Shown: positions 40,545 to 49,329, counted from the first letter of the stretch. The stretch is 64,000 nucleotides of DNA from Sphingomonas oligoaromativorans (GCF_011762195.1 NZ_JAASQK010000002.1:124001-188000), one strand, 5' to 3'. Made by a program: numbers and translations. The notes: generated from the letters alone by a model not told the origin.

Positions 40545-41293
40545 TGTCCGAACCCCTGATCGTTTTCCCCGCCATCGACCTCAAGGGCGGGCAAGTCGTC
40601 CGTCTCGCCGAGGGCGATATGGACCGCGCCACCGTCTACGGCTCCGATCCGGCCGCGCAGGCCCGCGCCTTCGCCGAAGCCGGCGCGACGCATCTCCATG
40701 TCGTCGATCTGGACGGCGCCTTCGCGGGCCATGCGGTCAACGCCGCGGTGGTCGAATCGATCGTCGCGGCCTTCCCCGGCAAGGTGCAGCTCGGCGGCGG
40801 CATCCGGGATCGCGCGGCGGTGGATCGCTGGCTCGGCCTCGGCGTCGACCGCGTCGTGATCGGCACGGCGGCGCTCGACCATCCCGATTTCGTCCGCGAG
40901 GCGGCGCGCGACCTGCCCGGCCGCATCGTCGTGGCGGTGGATGCGCGCGACGGCTTCGTGGCGACGCAGGGCTGGGCGGATGTCTCCGAAGTCCGCGTCG
41001 TCGATCTGGCGGCGCAGTTCGCGGATGCGGGCGTGGCCGCCCTGCTCTTCACCGATGTGGGTCGCGACGGGCTGCTCAAGGGCTGCAACGTCGAGGCGAC
41101 GCAGGCGCTGGCGCACGCCACCTCCATCCCGGTGATCGCCTCCGGCGGCGTCGCGGGGATCGAGGATATCGAGGCGCTGATGATCGCCCGCTCCGGCATC
41201 GTCGAAGGCGGCATCGAGGGCGTCATCACCGGCCGCGCGCTCTACGACGGGCGGCTCGATCTGGCGCAGGCGCTGAAGGTCGCGCGCGGATGA
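40544..41293 (+). CDS. hisA: ProFAR isomerase (HisA)
   Basis: A 249-residue (beta/alpha)8 barrel that isomerises ProFAR to PRFAR. It has [13 protein letters not shown] with catalytic aspartate, [31 protein letters not shown] (second catalytic aspartate region) and ASGGV. The start overlaps the hisH stop and the stop overlaps the hisF start, giving tight coupling. Confidence 0.97.
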   Translation: MSEPLIVFPAIDLKGGQVVRLAEGDMDRATVYGSDPAAQARAFAEAGATHLHVVDLDGAFAGHAVNAAVVESIVAAFPGKVQLGGGIRDRAAVDRWLGLGVDRVVIGTAALDHPDFVREAARDLPGRIVVAVDARDGFVATQGWADVSEVRVVDLAAQFADAGVAALLFTDVGRDGLLKGCNVEATQALAHATSIPVIASGGVAGIEDIEALMIARSGIVEGGIEGVITGRALYDGRLDLAQALKVARG

Positions 41294-42051
41294 CCGTTCG
41301 CGTCCGCGTCATTCCCTGCCTCGACGTCGCCAATGGCCGCGTGGTGAAAGGCGTCAACTTCGTCGATCTCGCCGATGCGGGCGATCCGGTCGAGCAGGCG
41401 CGCCTGTATGACGCGGCCGGTGCCGACGAGCTTTGCTTCCTTGACATCACCGCCTCCCACGAAGGGCGCGGAACCATCCTCGACGTGGTGGCGCGGACCG
41501 CCTCGGTCTGCTTCATGCCGCTCACGGTCGGCGGCGGCGTGCGTTCGGTGGAGGACGCGCGCGCGCTGCTTCTCGCTGGCGCGGACAAGGTGGCGGTGAA
41601 CTCCGCCGCGGTCGCGCGGCCCGCGCTGGTCGGCGACATGGCCGAGCGATTCGGCGCGCAGTGCGTGGTCGGCGCGATCGACGCACGACAGGTCGCGCCC
41701 GGCCGCTGGGAGATTTTCACCCATGGCGGCCGCAAGCCCACCGGCATCGACGCCGTCGCCCATGCGCAGGATCTCGCGGCGCGCGGCGCGGGCGAGCTGC
41801 TCGTCACCTCGATGGACCGCGACGGCACGCGCGACGGCTATGACCTCGCGCTCACACGCGCCATTTCGGATGCGGTTCCCGTGCCCGTGATCGCGAGCGG
41901 CGGCGTCGGCCATCTCGATCATCTGGTCGACGGCGTGGTGGAGGGTCATGCCTCGGCCGTGCTCGCCGCGTCGATCTTCCATTTCGGCCAGCACAGCGTC
42001 GCCGAGGCCCATGCGGCGCTGGCCAGGGCGGGGCTGCCCGTCCGTCACTGA
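41290..42051 (+). CDS. hisF: Imidazole glycerol phosphate synthase, cyclase subunit
   Basis: A 253-residue barrel that partners HisH and forms imidazole glycerol phosphate and AICAR. Features: [18 protein letters not shown] (catalytic Asp), [25 protein letters not shown]-like [23 protein letters not shown] (second catalytic Asp) and ASGGVG. The ATG at 41290 overlaps the hisA stop. A short PEP-CTERM-like gene separates it from hisE. Confidence 0.97.
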   Translation: MTVRVRVIPCLDVANGRVVKGVNFVDLADAGDPVEQARLYDAAGADELCFLDITASHEGRGTILDVVARTASVCFMPLTVGGGVRSVEDARALLLAGADKVAVNSAAVARPALVGDMAERFGAQCVVGAIDARQVAPGRWEIFTHGGRKPTGIDAVAHAQDLAARGAGELLVTSMDRDGTRDGYDLALTRAISDAVPVPVIASGGVGHLDHLVDGVVEGHASAVLAASIFHFGQHSVAEAHAALARAGLPVRH

Positions 42052-42165
42052 CGTCCCGCTTCAGGACGGTCGCCGCGACATCGCCCTTTCCTCCACGGCG
42101 TTGGCATCCATAGTAATCCCTCTGTCGCACATGTTGCGTTGACCTCGCGACACAGGGAGATCGAC

Positions 42166-42408
42166 ATGAAGGTTGCGCATTCGCTGTTCGCTATCAGCGC
42201 CATCGCCGCCGCGACGCTGTTCGTGGCGCCCGCCAGCGCCGGACGCGGCCATGACGGCCCGCCGCCGTCGTCGAGCAGCGGCGGCTCGCACGATCCGGGC
42301 GGCCCGACCTCGGTTCCCGAGCCGGCCGACGCCGTGCTCCTGCTGATGGGCGTCACGGGCGTCGTGATCGGCCGGAAGCTCCACGCGCGCACCCAGCGCA
42401 AGGGCTGA
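42166..42408 (+). CDS. Tiny secreted protein with PEP-CTERM-like tail
   Basis: An 80-residue protein with a signal peptide (about 1-25, ending PASA), a Gly/Ser/Pro-rich body (26-49) and a tail VPEPADAVLLLMGVTGVVIG followed by basic RKLHAR. That tail has the order PEP motif, hydrophobic span, basic end of exosortase-sorted proteins. It lacks the W-A form seen in many sphingomonad sorting signals, so the assignment is moderate. The ATG at 42166 is preceded by AGGGAGA. It sits alone between hisF and hisE, an odd place for a surface protein. No exosortase gene is in the window. Confidence 0.7.
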   Translation: MKVAHSLFAISAIAAATLFVAPASAGRGHDGPPPSSSSGGSHDPGGPTSVPEPADAVLLLMGVTGVVIGRKLHARTQRKG

Positions 42409-42457
42409 CGCTTCCCAGCGGTTGACCCATCGGCCTGCCCGCCCCAAGAGAGCGGGC

Positions 42458-42877
42458 ATGGCCGATACACTCGACAGGCTCGTCACCACCATCGCCGCCC
42501 GCCGTCAGGCGGAGCCCGGCTCCTCCTATGTCGCCTCGCTGTTCGCGAAGGGCTTGCCCAAGATCGCGCAGAAGGTGGGCGAGGAGGCGGTGGAAAGCGT
42601 CATCGCCGCCCTGTCCGGCGACGCCAGGGCGTTGACCGGCGAGGCGGCGGACCTGATCTTCCATCTGCTGGTGCTGCTCGAAGCGGGCGGCGTTCCCTTC
42701 GCCGACGTGCTCACCGAGCTGGATCGGCGCGAAGGCGTCTCCGGCCTCGACGAGAAGGCCTCCCGCACCGCGGAGCCACGCCCGCTCGGCACGAAGCCGG
42801 CCGGTTCCGACGACGGCGGCCCCAGCCTCTCCTTCCGGTCGAGGCCCGACACGCGCCCGCTGATTCGGAGGGGCTGA
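42458..42877 (+). CDS. hisE: Phosphoribosyl-ATP diphosphatase
   Basis: A 139-residue MazG-like pyrophosphatase for the second step of histidine synthesis. The catalytic core is clear: SYVASLFAKGLPKIAQKVGEEAVESVIAAL and EAADLIFHLLVLLEA. Family members commonly end near residue 105; here an extra 36-residue tail (104-139), rich in Pro, Arg, Ser and Gly, runs to the HIT gene start. No frameshift signature is evident. The stop overlaps the HIT gene start (TGATG). Confidence 0.93.
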   Translation: MADTLDRLVTTIAARRQAEPGSSYVASLFAKGLPKIAQKVGEEAVESVIAALSGDARALTGEAADLIFHLLVLLEAGGVPFADVLTELDRREGVSGLDEKASRTAEPRPLGTKPAGSDDGGPSLSFRSRPDTRPLIRRG

Positions 42878-43257
42878 TGCCCATCGACGCCACCCTGCCA
42901 TATGACGACGCCAATATCTTCGCCCGCATCCTGCGCGGCGAGATTCCGGCCAAGACGGTCTATGAGGACGAGTTCGCCCTCGCCTTCCACGACATCAACC
43001 CGCAGGCGCCGACGCATATCCTGGTGATCCCCAAGGGGCGCTATGTCTCGTGGGACGATTTCTCCGCCCATGCGCCCGATGCCGAGATCGCCGGCTTCAT
43101 CCGCGCGGTCGGCCATGTCGCGCGCGAGCAGGGGTTGGTGGCGCCGGGCTATCGCCTGCTCGCCAATGTCGGCGCGCACGGGCATCAGGAAGTGCCGCAT
43201 TTCCATGTGCATCTGTTCGGCGGGCGGCCGCTCGGCCCTATGCTGGCGCGGCCCTGA
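42877..43257 (+). CDS. HIT family hydrolase (HinT-like)
   Basis: A 126-residue histidine-triad protein. The catalytic triad motif is HFHVHLFGG near residues 108-116, and the N-terminal NIFARILRGEIPAKTVYEDEFALAFHDINPQAP block is typical of HinT, which hydrolyses nucleoside phosphoramidates and adenylates. It follows hisE with a one-base overlap, a common alphaproteobacterial arrangement. Confidence 0.94.
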   Translation: MPIDATLPYDDANIFARILRGEIPAKTVYEDEFALAFHDINPQAPTHILVIPKGRYVSWDDFSAHAPDAEIAGFIRAVGHVAREQGLVAPGYRLLANVGAHGHQEVPHFHVHLFGGRPLGPMLARP

Positions 43258-43398
43258 CGGACTGTCGCCAAAACGCCTCAAAACGTGCCTAAGGCCTTCC
43301 GGCTCCCGCATCGCCGCTTGCGCACGACGGAATAGCGATTAGGCTCCCGGCCCATAATGTTCGGCCGCCCCAAGGCGCCGACTGAGGGACCAGATTGC

Positions 43399-44982
43399 AT
43401 GATCTTTGGCCGTGTGAAGCCGTTGGACGCGATCCTCGCGACGGCGGAAAAGAAATCGCTGCACCGATCGCTTGGTGCCTTCCAACTGACCCTGCTGGGT
43501 ATCGGCGCCGTGATCGGCACCGGCATTTTCGTACTCACCTCGGAAGCCGCGCAGAAGGCCGGACCGGGCATGTTGTTCAGCTTCATCGTCGCGGGCTTCG
43601 TGTGCTGCGTGGCCGCGCTCTGCTATTCCGAGCTGGCCTCGATGGTGCCGGTGGCGGGCTCGGCCTACACCTACACCTATGCGGTGGTGGGCGAGCTGCT
43701 CGCCTGGATGGTCGGCTGGGCGCTGATCCTCGAATATGCGGTGGGCGCCAGCGCCGTCGCGGTCGGCTGGTCGAACCATGCGGTCGGGTTGCTGGCGGCA
43801 TCGGGATATCATTTCCCCGCCATCATCAGCAACGCGGACGCGCTGATGGCGCATGTGCAGATGGCGTTCGGCGCCGCGCCCTCGGCCGATCTGCTGACGG
43901 CCGCGCAGACCGGCGGCTGGATCAACGTGCCGGCGATCGTCATCTCGCTCGCGGTGATGAGCCTGCTGGTGATCGGCACGACCGAGAGCGCGCGCGTGAA
44001 CGCGCTGCTCGTCTGCATCAAGATCGGCGCGCTGACGCTGTTCGTCGCGCTGACGCTGCCGGGCATGAACACCGCGAATTTCACGCCCTTCATGCCGACG
44101 GGCTCGGTCGGCGTGTTCGGCGCGGCCGCCTCGATCTTCTTCGCCTATGTGGGCTTCGACGCCGTCTCGACGGCCGCCGAGGAAACCAAGAATCCGCAGC
44201 GCAACGTGCCGATCGGCCTGATCGGCTCGCTGCTGATCTGCACCCTCTTCTACCTGCTGGTCGCCTCGGGCGCGATCGGCGCGATCGGCGCGCAGCCGGT
44301 CGTCGGCGCGGACGGCACGGCGCTGCCGCCGGGCTCGGCCGAGATCGCCGGCCGCTGCGCCGCGATCGTGAGCGGCGGTTCGGTCGAGCCGCTGGTCTGC
44401 TCGAAGGAAGCGCTCGTCCATGTGTTGCAGGTGATCGGCCATCCGATCTTCGGCTGGTTCGTGGGCCTCGCCGCGGTGCTGGCGCTGCCGTCGGTCGTGC
44501 TGATGATGATGTACGGCCAGACCCGCATCTTCTTCACCATGGCGCGTGACGGCCTGCTGCCCGCGAAGCTCGCGAGCGTGCATCCGAAGTTCCGCACCCC
44601 GCACATCGTCACCTTCGTGACCGGTATCGGCGCGACCATCGCGTCGGCCTTCCTGCCGGTGGGCAAGCTGGCCGACTATTCCAACTCCGGCACGCTGTTC
44701 GCCTTCTTCATGGTGGCGGTATCCGTGATGGTGCTGCGCCGGACCGATCCGGGCCGCCATCGCCCGTTCCGCACTCCGCTGGTGTGGATCGTGGCGCCGT
44801 TGGCGATCATCGGCTGCGTCGCGCTCTATGTGTCGCTGCCGCTGACGGCGATCCTCGTGCTTCCGGTGTGGGGGGCGCTCGGGCTGCTGGTCTATTTCTT
44901 CTACAGCCGCGCGCGCTCGCATGTCGGGCGCGGCACCGTCGAGGCCGATGGCGAAGCGGACATGACCGCCGTGAAGGCCTGA
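43399..44982 (+). CDS. APC-family amino acid permease (cationic amino acid transporter-like)
   Basis: A 527-residue inner-membrane transporter with about 12 hydrophobic spans. The N-terminal TM1 motif LLGIGAVIGTGIFVLTS is the APC glycine-rich unwound helix. FFAYVGFDAVSTAAEETKNPQRNVPIGL is the conserved loop of the CAT/YfnA group, and the RPFRTPLVW segment follows late. The ATG at 43399 (MIFGRVKPLDAIL) is preferred to one at 43357 because GAGGGA lies at good spacing and homologous proteins begin with this segment. The actual substrate is unknown. A strong terminator follows. Confidence 0.88.
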   Translation: MIFGRVKPLDAILATAEKKSLHRSLGAFQLTLLGIGAVIGTGIFVLTSEAAQKAGPGMLFSFIVAGFVCCVAALCYSELASMVPVAGSAYTYTYAVVGELLAWMVGWALILEYAVGASAVAVGWSNHAVGLLAASGYHFPAIISNADALMAHVQMAFGAAPSADLLTAAQTGGWINVPAIVISLAVMSLLVIGTTESARVNALLVCIKIGALTLFVALTLPGMNTANFTPFMPTGSVGVFGAAASIFFAYVGFDAVSTAAEETKNPQRNVPIGLIGSLLICTLFYLLVASGAIGAIGAQPVVGADGTALPPGSAEIAGRCAAIVSGGSVEPLVCSKEALVHVLQVIGHPIFGWFVGLAAVLALPSVVLMMMYGQTRIFFTMARDGLLPAKLASVHPKFRTPHIVTFVTGIGATIASAFLPVGKLADYSNSGTLFAFFMVAVSVMVLRRTDPGRHRPFRTPLVWIVAPLAIIGCVALYVSLPLTAILVLPVWGALGLLVYFFYSRARSHVGRGTVEADGEADMTAVKA

Positions 44983-45005
44983 GCCTTCCGGCCGGACACA
45001 AGAAA

Positions 45006-45039
45006 GGGGCGGGAGGCACCGAGCCTCCCGCCCCTTTTT
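45006..45039. terminator. Strong bidirectional intrinsic terminator
   Basis: GGGGCGGGAGGC (45006-45017) pairs perfectly with GCCTCCCGCCCC (45023-45034), with loop ACCGA, followed by TTTTTG on the plus strand. On the minus strand the hairpin is followed by TTTCTTG. It stands between the convergent permease and kinase genes. Confidence 0.9.
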
Positions 45040-45055
45040 GTTGGGATGAACCCGA

Positions 45056-46051
45056 TCAGCCGAGACGGGCGGCGATCAGCGCCTTCAAATCCTGCTCCGG
45101 GCGGGCGCCGAAGTGCGAGATCACCTCGGCCGCGGCGATCGCGCCCATGGTGAGGCACTCGGCCACCGGACGGCCCTGCACATGGCCGACCAGATAGCCC
45201 GCCGAGAAGAGATCGCCCGCACCCGTGGTATCCACCACGCGCTCGACCGGCTCGGCCGCGACATGGAAGCGCTCGCCATTCCTGACGGCCGTCGCGCCCT
45301 CGGCGCCGCGCGTCGCCACCAGCAGCGGCAGCTTCGGCGCCAGCGCGGCCACCGCCGCTTCGAAGTCGCCCTCACCGGAGAGCGCCAGCAGCTCTTCCTC
45401 GTTGGCGAACAGGATGTCGATGTCGCCGTCATTCACCAGCGCGCGGAAATCCTCGAGGTGGTTCATGATGCAGAACACCGCCGAGACGCCCAGCGCCACC
45501 TCGCGGCCCGCCTTGCGCGCCATCCTGATCGCTGCCTTCATCGCCGCGCGCGGCTCGGCCGGATCCCACAGATAGCCTTCGAGCAGCAGCACCTTGGCCG
45601 ACGCGACCTGCGCCTCATCCACGGATTCCGGCGGCAGGAACTGCGCGGCGCCGAGATAGGTGTTCATGGTGCGCTCGCCGCCCGGCGAGACGAGGATCAA
45701 CACGCGTCCGGTCGGGATGTCGGCCTCGCGCGGAGCGACAGGGAATGCGATGCCCTGCGATTCCAGATCGTGGATGAAGACTTCGCCGAGCTGGTCCTTC
45801 GCGACCTGACCGATGAAGGCGCAGCGCGCGCCCATCATCGCGGCGCCCGCGACGGTGTTGCCGGCCGAACCGCCCGAAATCTCACGGCCCGGCCCCATGC
45901 GACCGTAGAGCGCGGTCGCCTGCGCGGCGTCGATGAGCTGCATCGCGCCGGCGGTCAGGCCCTCTCCGGCGAGGAAGGCATCGGTGGTGGGCGAGAGCAC
46001 GTCCACAAGGGCGTTGCCGATCGCGATGATGTCGAGCGTGGTGTCGGTCAC
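45056..46051 (-). CDS. PfkB-family carbohydrate/adenosine kinase
   Basis: A 331-residue ribokinase-fold kinase. It has the N-terminal GNALVDVL, the GGSAGNTVAGAAMMG region, FANEEELLAL and the C-terminal signature DTTGAGDLFSAGYL with catalytic aspartate. Similar proteins are annotated as adenosine kinases in alphaproteobacteria, but sugar kinase activity is possible. The GTG start at 46051 is chosen for the AGGAG 7 bases upstream and the position of the first beta strand. Confidence 0.88.
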   Translation of the reverse strand: MTDTTLDIIAIGNALVDVLSPTTDAFLAGEGLTAGAMQLIDAAQATALYGRMGPGREISGGSAGNTVAGAAMMGARCAFIGQVAKDQLGEVFIHDLESQGIAFPVAPREADIPTGRVLILVSPGGERTMNTYLGAAQFLPPESVDEAQVASAKVLLLEGYLWDPAEPRAAMKAAIRMARKAGREVALGVSAVFCIMNHLEDFRALVNDGDIDILFANEEELLALSGEGDFEAAVAALAPKLPLLVATRGAEGATAVRNGERFHVAAEPVERVVDTTGAGDLFSAGYLVGHVQGRPVAECLTMGAIAAAEVISHFGARPEQDLKALIAARLG

Positions 46052-46175
46052 GAAAATCTCCTGGAGAATTGGCGCGCGGTTAGCGGGCGACGGGCCGGCG
46101 CGCAATCTTTGCGACTCGCGGAGCCCGGACAGCTCCCCGGTTTGCGCGCGCGATTTCCCGTGGCAGATCAGGCGC

Positions 46176-46565
46176 ATGATTCGTCGCGGCCCTCTCCTCC
46201 TTCCGCTCGTGCCGGCGCTTTTGCTCGCTGGTTGCGCCACGCCCGCGCCCAAGCCGGCAACCGCGCCGCCGCCCGTCGCGCCGAAGCCCGTGAAAATCCA
46301 CGAGGCCGGGCTGGAACGCGTGATGGGCAAGACGAAGGCGCAACTCGTCGCCCTGTTCGGCGAAGCCGATCTCGACGGACATGAGGGGCAGGCGCAGCGG
46401 CTCCAGTTCGTCGGCCCGGCCTGCGTGCTGGATGCCTATCTCTATCCGGCCAGGGCGGGAAGCGAGCCCGTCGTCACCTATGTCGACGCGCGCACGCCAT
46501 CGGGCGAGGACATGGACCGCGCTTCCTGCATCGCCTCGCTCAGCCGCCGCTCGGCCGCGCCATAA
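46176..46565 (+). CDS. Small lipoprotein of unknown function
   Basis: A 129-residue protein with a lipoprotein signal peptide ending LLLAGC (Cys near residue 20), a Pro/Ala/Lys-rich spacer (21-41) and a compact C-terminal domain (GLERVMGKTKAQLVALFGEADLD, LQFVGPACVLDAYLYPA, CIASLS) with two cysteines. The pattern resembles small SmpA-like outer-membrane lipoproteins, but no family is claimed. Its 3' end overlaps the convergent queG by 26 bases. Confidence 0.7.
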   Translation: MIRRGPLLLPLVPALLLAGCATPAPKPATAPPPVAPKPVKIHEAGLERVMGKTKAQLVALFGEADLDGHEGQAQRLQFVGPACVLDAYLYPARAGSEPVVTYVDARTPSGEDMDRASCIASLSRRSAAP

Positions 46566-47673
46566 GCGCCGCCGCCCACTCCTCACGCACGCTCTCGTCG
46601 GTTTCGGCCCCGGCCCGCGCGGCGTAAGGCTCCAGCGCACCGAGCCGATCCAGCGCCCACACCGCCGCGCCCCGCACCACCGGCGCCTCATCCTCGAGCA
46701 GCGCCGCGAGCGGAGCGGCCAGCGCCCTCTCCCCGCTATTGCCCGCGACGATCGCGGCGTTGCGGACCATCCGATCGCGCCCGATGCGCTTGATCGGCGA
46801 GCCCGAGAATATCTGGCGGAAGCTCGCATCGTCGAGCGCCAGCAGGTCCGCGACATCCGGCGCCGCCAGCTCCGCGCGCGGCGCGAAGGCGAGATTGGCG
46901 TGTCCCGCCACGGCGAATTTGTTCCACGGGCAGACCGACAGGCAATCGTCGCAGCCATAGACATGGTTGCCGATCCCCGGCCGCAGATCGCGCGGGATGG
47001 GACCATGCAGCTCGATCGTGAGATAGGAGATGCAGCGCCGCGCATCGATCCGATAGGGCGCGGGGAAGGCCCCGGTCGGGCAGGCCTCCTGACAGGCGTT
47101 GCACGAACCGCAAGTGTCGCGGGAACGCGCATCCGGCTCCAGCTCCAGCTCGGTGAAGAGCATTCCCAGCAGCAGCCAGCTCCCATGCTCGCGGCTGACC
47201 AGATTGGTGTGCTTGCCCTGCCAGCCGAGCCCGGCGGCCATCGCCAGCGGCTTTTCCATGACGGGCGCGGTGTCGACGAACACCTTGAGCTGCCCGCCCC
47301 CTTCCGCCACCAGCCAGCGGGCGAGCGCCTTCAACGCCTTCTTGACGGTGTCGTGATAGTCCTGCCCCTGCGCATAGACCGAGATGCGCGCCGTCTCGGG
47401 GCTGTCCGCCAGCCGCAGCGGGTTCTCGGGCGGGGCGTAGCTCATGCCGAGCGCCACCACCGATCGCACCTCCGGCCACAGCGCGGCGGGCGAGCGCCGC
47501 CAATCGGCGCGCGCCTCCATCCAGCCCATGTCGCCATGCGCGCCTTCGCCCAGCCATTGGTGCAGCCGCTCGCCGGGCAGCGGGTCGTCCACCGTCCGCG
47601 TCACCCCGCACGCGACGAAGCCGAGCCGCGCGGCTTCGGCTTTCAGGCGTTCGGTGAGCGCGGAATCGGGCAT
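46540..47673 (-). CDS. queG: Epoxyqueuosine reductase
   Basis: Last step of queuosine synthesis in tRNA. The 377-residue protein has two 4Fe-4S clusters in the ferredoxin region (CGSCNACQEACPTGAF, then GCDDCLSVCPWNKF) and a HEAT-like C-terminus (PVVRGAAVWALDRLG). The N-terminal half, with GDMGWMEARADWR and HTNLVSREHGSWLLLG, is the cobalamin-binding part of QueG. The ATG at 47673 follows GGGTGGG; an earlier ATG at 47721 is possible. Confidence 0.95.
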   Translation of the reverse strand: MPDSALTERLKAEAARLGFVACGVTRTVDDPLPGERLHQWLGEGAHGDMGWMEARADWRRSPAALWPEVRSVVALGMSYAPPENPLRLADSPETARISVYAQGQDYHDTVKKALKALARWLVAEGGGQLKVFVDTAPVMEKPLAMAAGLGWQGKHTNLVSREHGSWLLLGMLFTELELEPDARSRDTCGSCNACQEACPTGAFPAPYRIDARRCISYLTIELHGPIPRDLRPGIGNHVYGCDDCLSVCPWNKFAVAGHANLAFAPRAELAAPDVADLLALDDASFRQIFSGSPIKRIGRDRMVRNAAIVAGNSGERALAAPLAALLEDEAPVVRGAAVWALDRLGALEPYAARAGAETDESVREEWAAALMARPSGG

Positions 47674-47743
47674 CCCACCCAGATAGCGCCCCGAGCGCCG
47701 GCGCCAAGGGGCGGCGATCATCCCGCCGCCCCCGAAGTCCCCA

Positions 47744-48283
47744 TCATTCGCAGACGAGCTGGCCCTCGCGATTGCCCGCACGCCCGCTGCGGCAGCTCCG
47801 CATGTTGAGGCGCGTATCCTGCCAGCGCTTCAACCCCTTGCACTCGGCATAGAGGGTGGAGCCACGCATCCCGGAGTTGCGGCAGCTCCGCGTCCACGAG
47901 CCGCCCGGCAGCGAGGCATTGCCACCCCAGCCGTCGCCCGGACGCCCATCATTCCATCCACCGCCATTGCCGGGGCCGCCATGGTCCCAGTCATTTCCGG
48001 GCCGGCCGTCGCCGCCACCCCAGCCCCCGCCATTGCCCGGACGTCCCCCGGTGCAGGTGAGCCGGCCATCCTGATTGCTGATCTCGCCCCGGCAGTCACG
48101 ATAGCGAAGCGAGCTGTATTGATAGCGGCCGTCGCGATCGCGGCACTGGGCGCTCAGCGTCCGGCCGTCATCGCGGACATTCTGGCAACTCTGCATGTAG
48201 CTGCCTCGCGGAGCGGCGCTTGCCGGCATGGCGGGAAGCACGACGGCCATCGCAGCCGCGGCGAACCAGAGCGAAACACGCAT
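47744..48283 (-). CDS. Secreted protein with two cyanovirin-N-like (CVNH) domains
   Basis: A 179-residue exported protein. The signal peptide covers about 1-23. Two similar cysteine-bounded modules follow: residues 26-77 (cysteines 33, 47, 64, 77) and 127-178 (cysteines 134, 148, 164, 178). Each contains a SCQNV/SCRNS start, an L-x-A-x-C centre and a final LxC, the pattern of the CVNH fold. They are joined by a Gly/Trp/Asp-rich linker (78-125) of repeated GRPGNGGGW-like units. CVNH proteins are often lectins; sugar binding here is inferred. GGGGAGGGG precedes the ATG at 48283. Confidence 0.75.
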   Translation of the reverse strand: MRVSLWFAAAAMAVVLPAMPASAAPRGSYMQSCQNVRDDGRTLSAQCRDRDGRYQYSSLRYRDCRGEISNQDGRLTCTGGRPGNGGGWGGGDGRPGNDWDHGGPGNGGGWNDGRPGDGWGGNASLPGGSWTRSCRNSGMRGSTLYAECKGLKRWQDTRLNMRSCRSGRAGNREGQLVCE

Positions 48284-48353
48284 TCGGACCCCTCCCCTTT
48301 TCAGGTGGCACACCGTCTCATGACGGCCGCGCAACGGCAAGGCCGGCACTCGC

Positions 48354-48821
48354 TCAGCCGAACGGCAGCAGCGCCTCATAGGTCGCCAGATCCGGCTTGC
48401 CCGCCACGGGCGCGCCCTGCCGCATCAGGAAGGCGTGGCGGACGATCTCGGCCTGCTGCTCGACGCCGTAGCGTCCGAATGGCCGCCCCGGCACCAGTTC
48501 GTAGCGATAATGGCAGAAGGGATGGCGCGCGAGCGGCAGGAACCAGCGCCCGCCGCGCTGCGCCTGCCAGACATGGGTCAGCTCGTGGATCAGCAGCCCC
48601 TGCGCCGAAAGCGGCGCCTCGGCGAAATCCTCGCACCAGACGCTATCGTCCGGGTGGAACCAGATGTCGCCGTCGGGCGCCATCACCACGCCGTTGGGCT
48701 GGAACGGCCACCAGCAGGCGCGATGGAGCCGCACCGCCGAGCCGTCGATCGCATCCCCGAACATCCTGTCCGCCAGCGCCTGCTCGCCGGAGGTCAGCGG
48801 TCGTCCGGGATCGCGCGCCAT
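48354..48821 (-). CDS. Vgr-related protein with HELTH metallopeptidase-like motif
   Basis: A 155-residue protein recognised as the small 'Vgr-related' family found in sphingomonads. The motif HELTHVWQAQ (H79, E80, H83) is a zinc-metallopeptidase HExxH site, preceded by a hydrophobic LLI and followed by conserved WFLPLARHPFCHYRYEL and YGVEQQAEIVRHAFL. A glutamate in EQQAEIV could be the third metal ligand. Despite the name there is no VgrG spike domain. No signal peptide is seen. Activity is inferred only. Confidence 0.75.
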   Translation of the reverse strand: MARDPGRPLTSGEQALADRMFGDAIDGSAVRLHRACWWPFQPNGVVMAPDGDIWFHPDDSVWCEDFAEAPLSAQGLLIHELTHVWQAQRGGRWFLPLARHPFCHYRYELVPGRPFGRYGVEQQAEIVRHAFLMRQGAPVAGKPDLATYEALLPFG

Positions 48822-48825
48822 CGGC

Positions 48826-49278
48826 TCAGTAGGGCGCGTCTTCGCCCGCGCCGACCACCTTGGCGTCGAGGGTGAGCGGCGGCCCCTTGGCGAAGCGGAC
48901 GGTGAGGCCGATGCGGCTGCCCGGCTTCACCTGCGGATTCACGCCGAACAGCATGACATGATAGCCGCCCGGCGCGAACTTCAGCTCGCCCTTCGCCGGC
49001 AGGTCGACCCCGTCGAGCCGCTGCATCGACATCACGCCGCCCTGCATGGCCATGCTCTGATGCAGCTCGCTGGAGCCGGCTTGCGGGCTTTCGACCGCGA
49101 GCAGCCGCGCGGGTTCCGGCCCGCCGTGGATCGTCAGATAGGCCGCCGCCGGCCGCCCCGGCACCGCCGCCAGCCGCACCCAGCCATGATCCGCGTGCAG
49201 CGCGTCCCCCTTGCCGTGGCACGCCGCCAGCGCGAGCAGAAGGGCGGGTGAGGCGCGAAGGGCGTGGGAAAGGCGCAT
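48826..49278 (-). CDS. Periplasmic copper chaperone PCu(A)C family
   Basis: A 150-residue protein that likely carries Cu(I) to the cytochrome oxidase CuA centre or related sites. The signal ends in a lipobox (ALAAC, Cys 20), so it may be a lipoprotein. The copper ligands H73, M83/M85, H107 and M109 lie in ELHQSMAMQGGVMSM and GGYHVMLFG, close to the family pattern H...M...HxM. The ATG at 49278 gives the signal peptide. It is divergent from dnaK; the 5-base gap to the Vgr-related gene suggests cotranscription. Confidence 0.9.
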   Translation of the reverse strand: MRLSHALRASPALLLALAACHGKGDALHADHGWVRLAAVPGRPAAAYLTIHGGPEPARLLAVESPQAGSSELHQSMAMQGGVMSMQRLDGVDLPAKGELKFAPGGYHVMLFGVNPQVKPGSRIGLTVRFAKGPPLTLDAKVVGAGEDAPY

Positions 49279-49329
49279 CGACAGATATGTCCCCGATCGT
49301 GGCAGTTTCAGGATTAGAACGGCCACCCG

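Noticed and set aside
43339-44922. Minus-strand open frame of over 500 codons opposite the amino acid permease
   Set aside because: Composition is extreme (Arg, His, Gln, Asp) with no domain, as expected of the antisense of a GC-rich gene; the plus strand encodes a clear APC transporter.
48354-48821. Type VI secretion (VgrG) component
   Set aside because: The family name suggests it, but the protein is only 155 residues with an HExxH motif and there are no other secretion genes.
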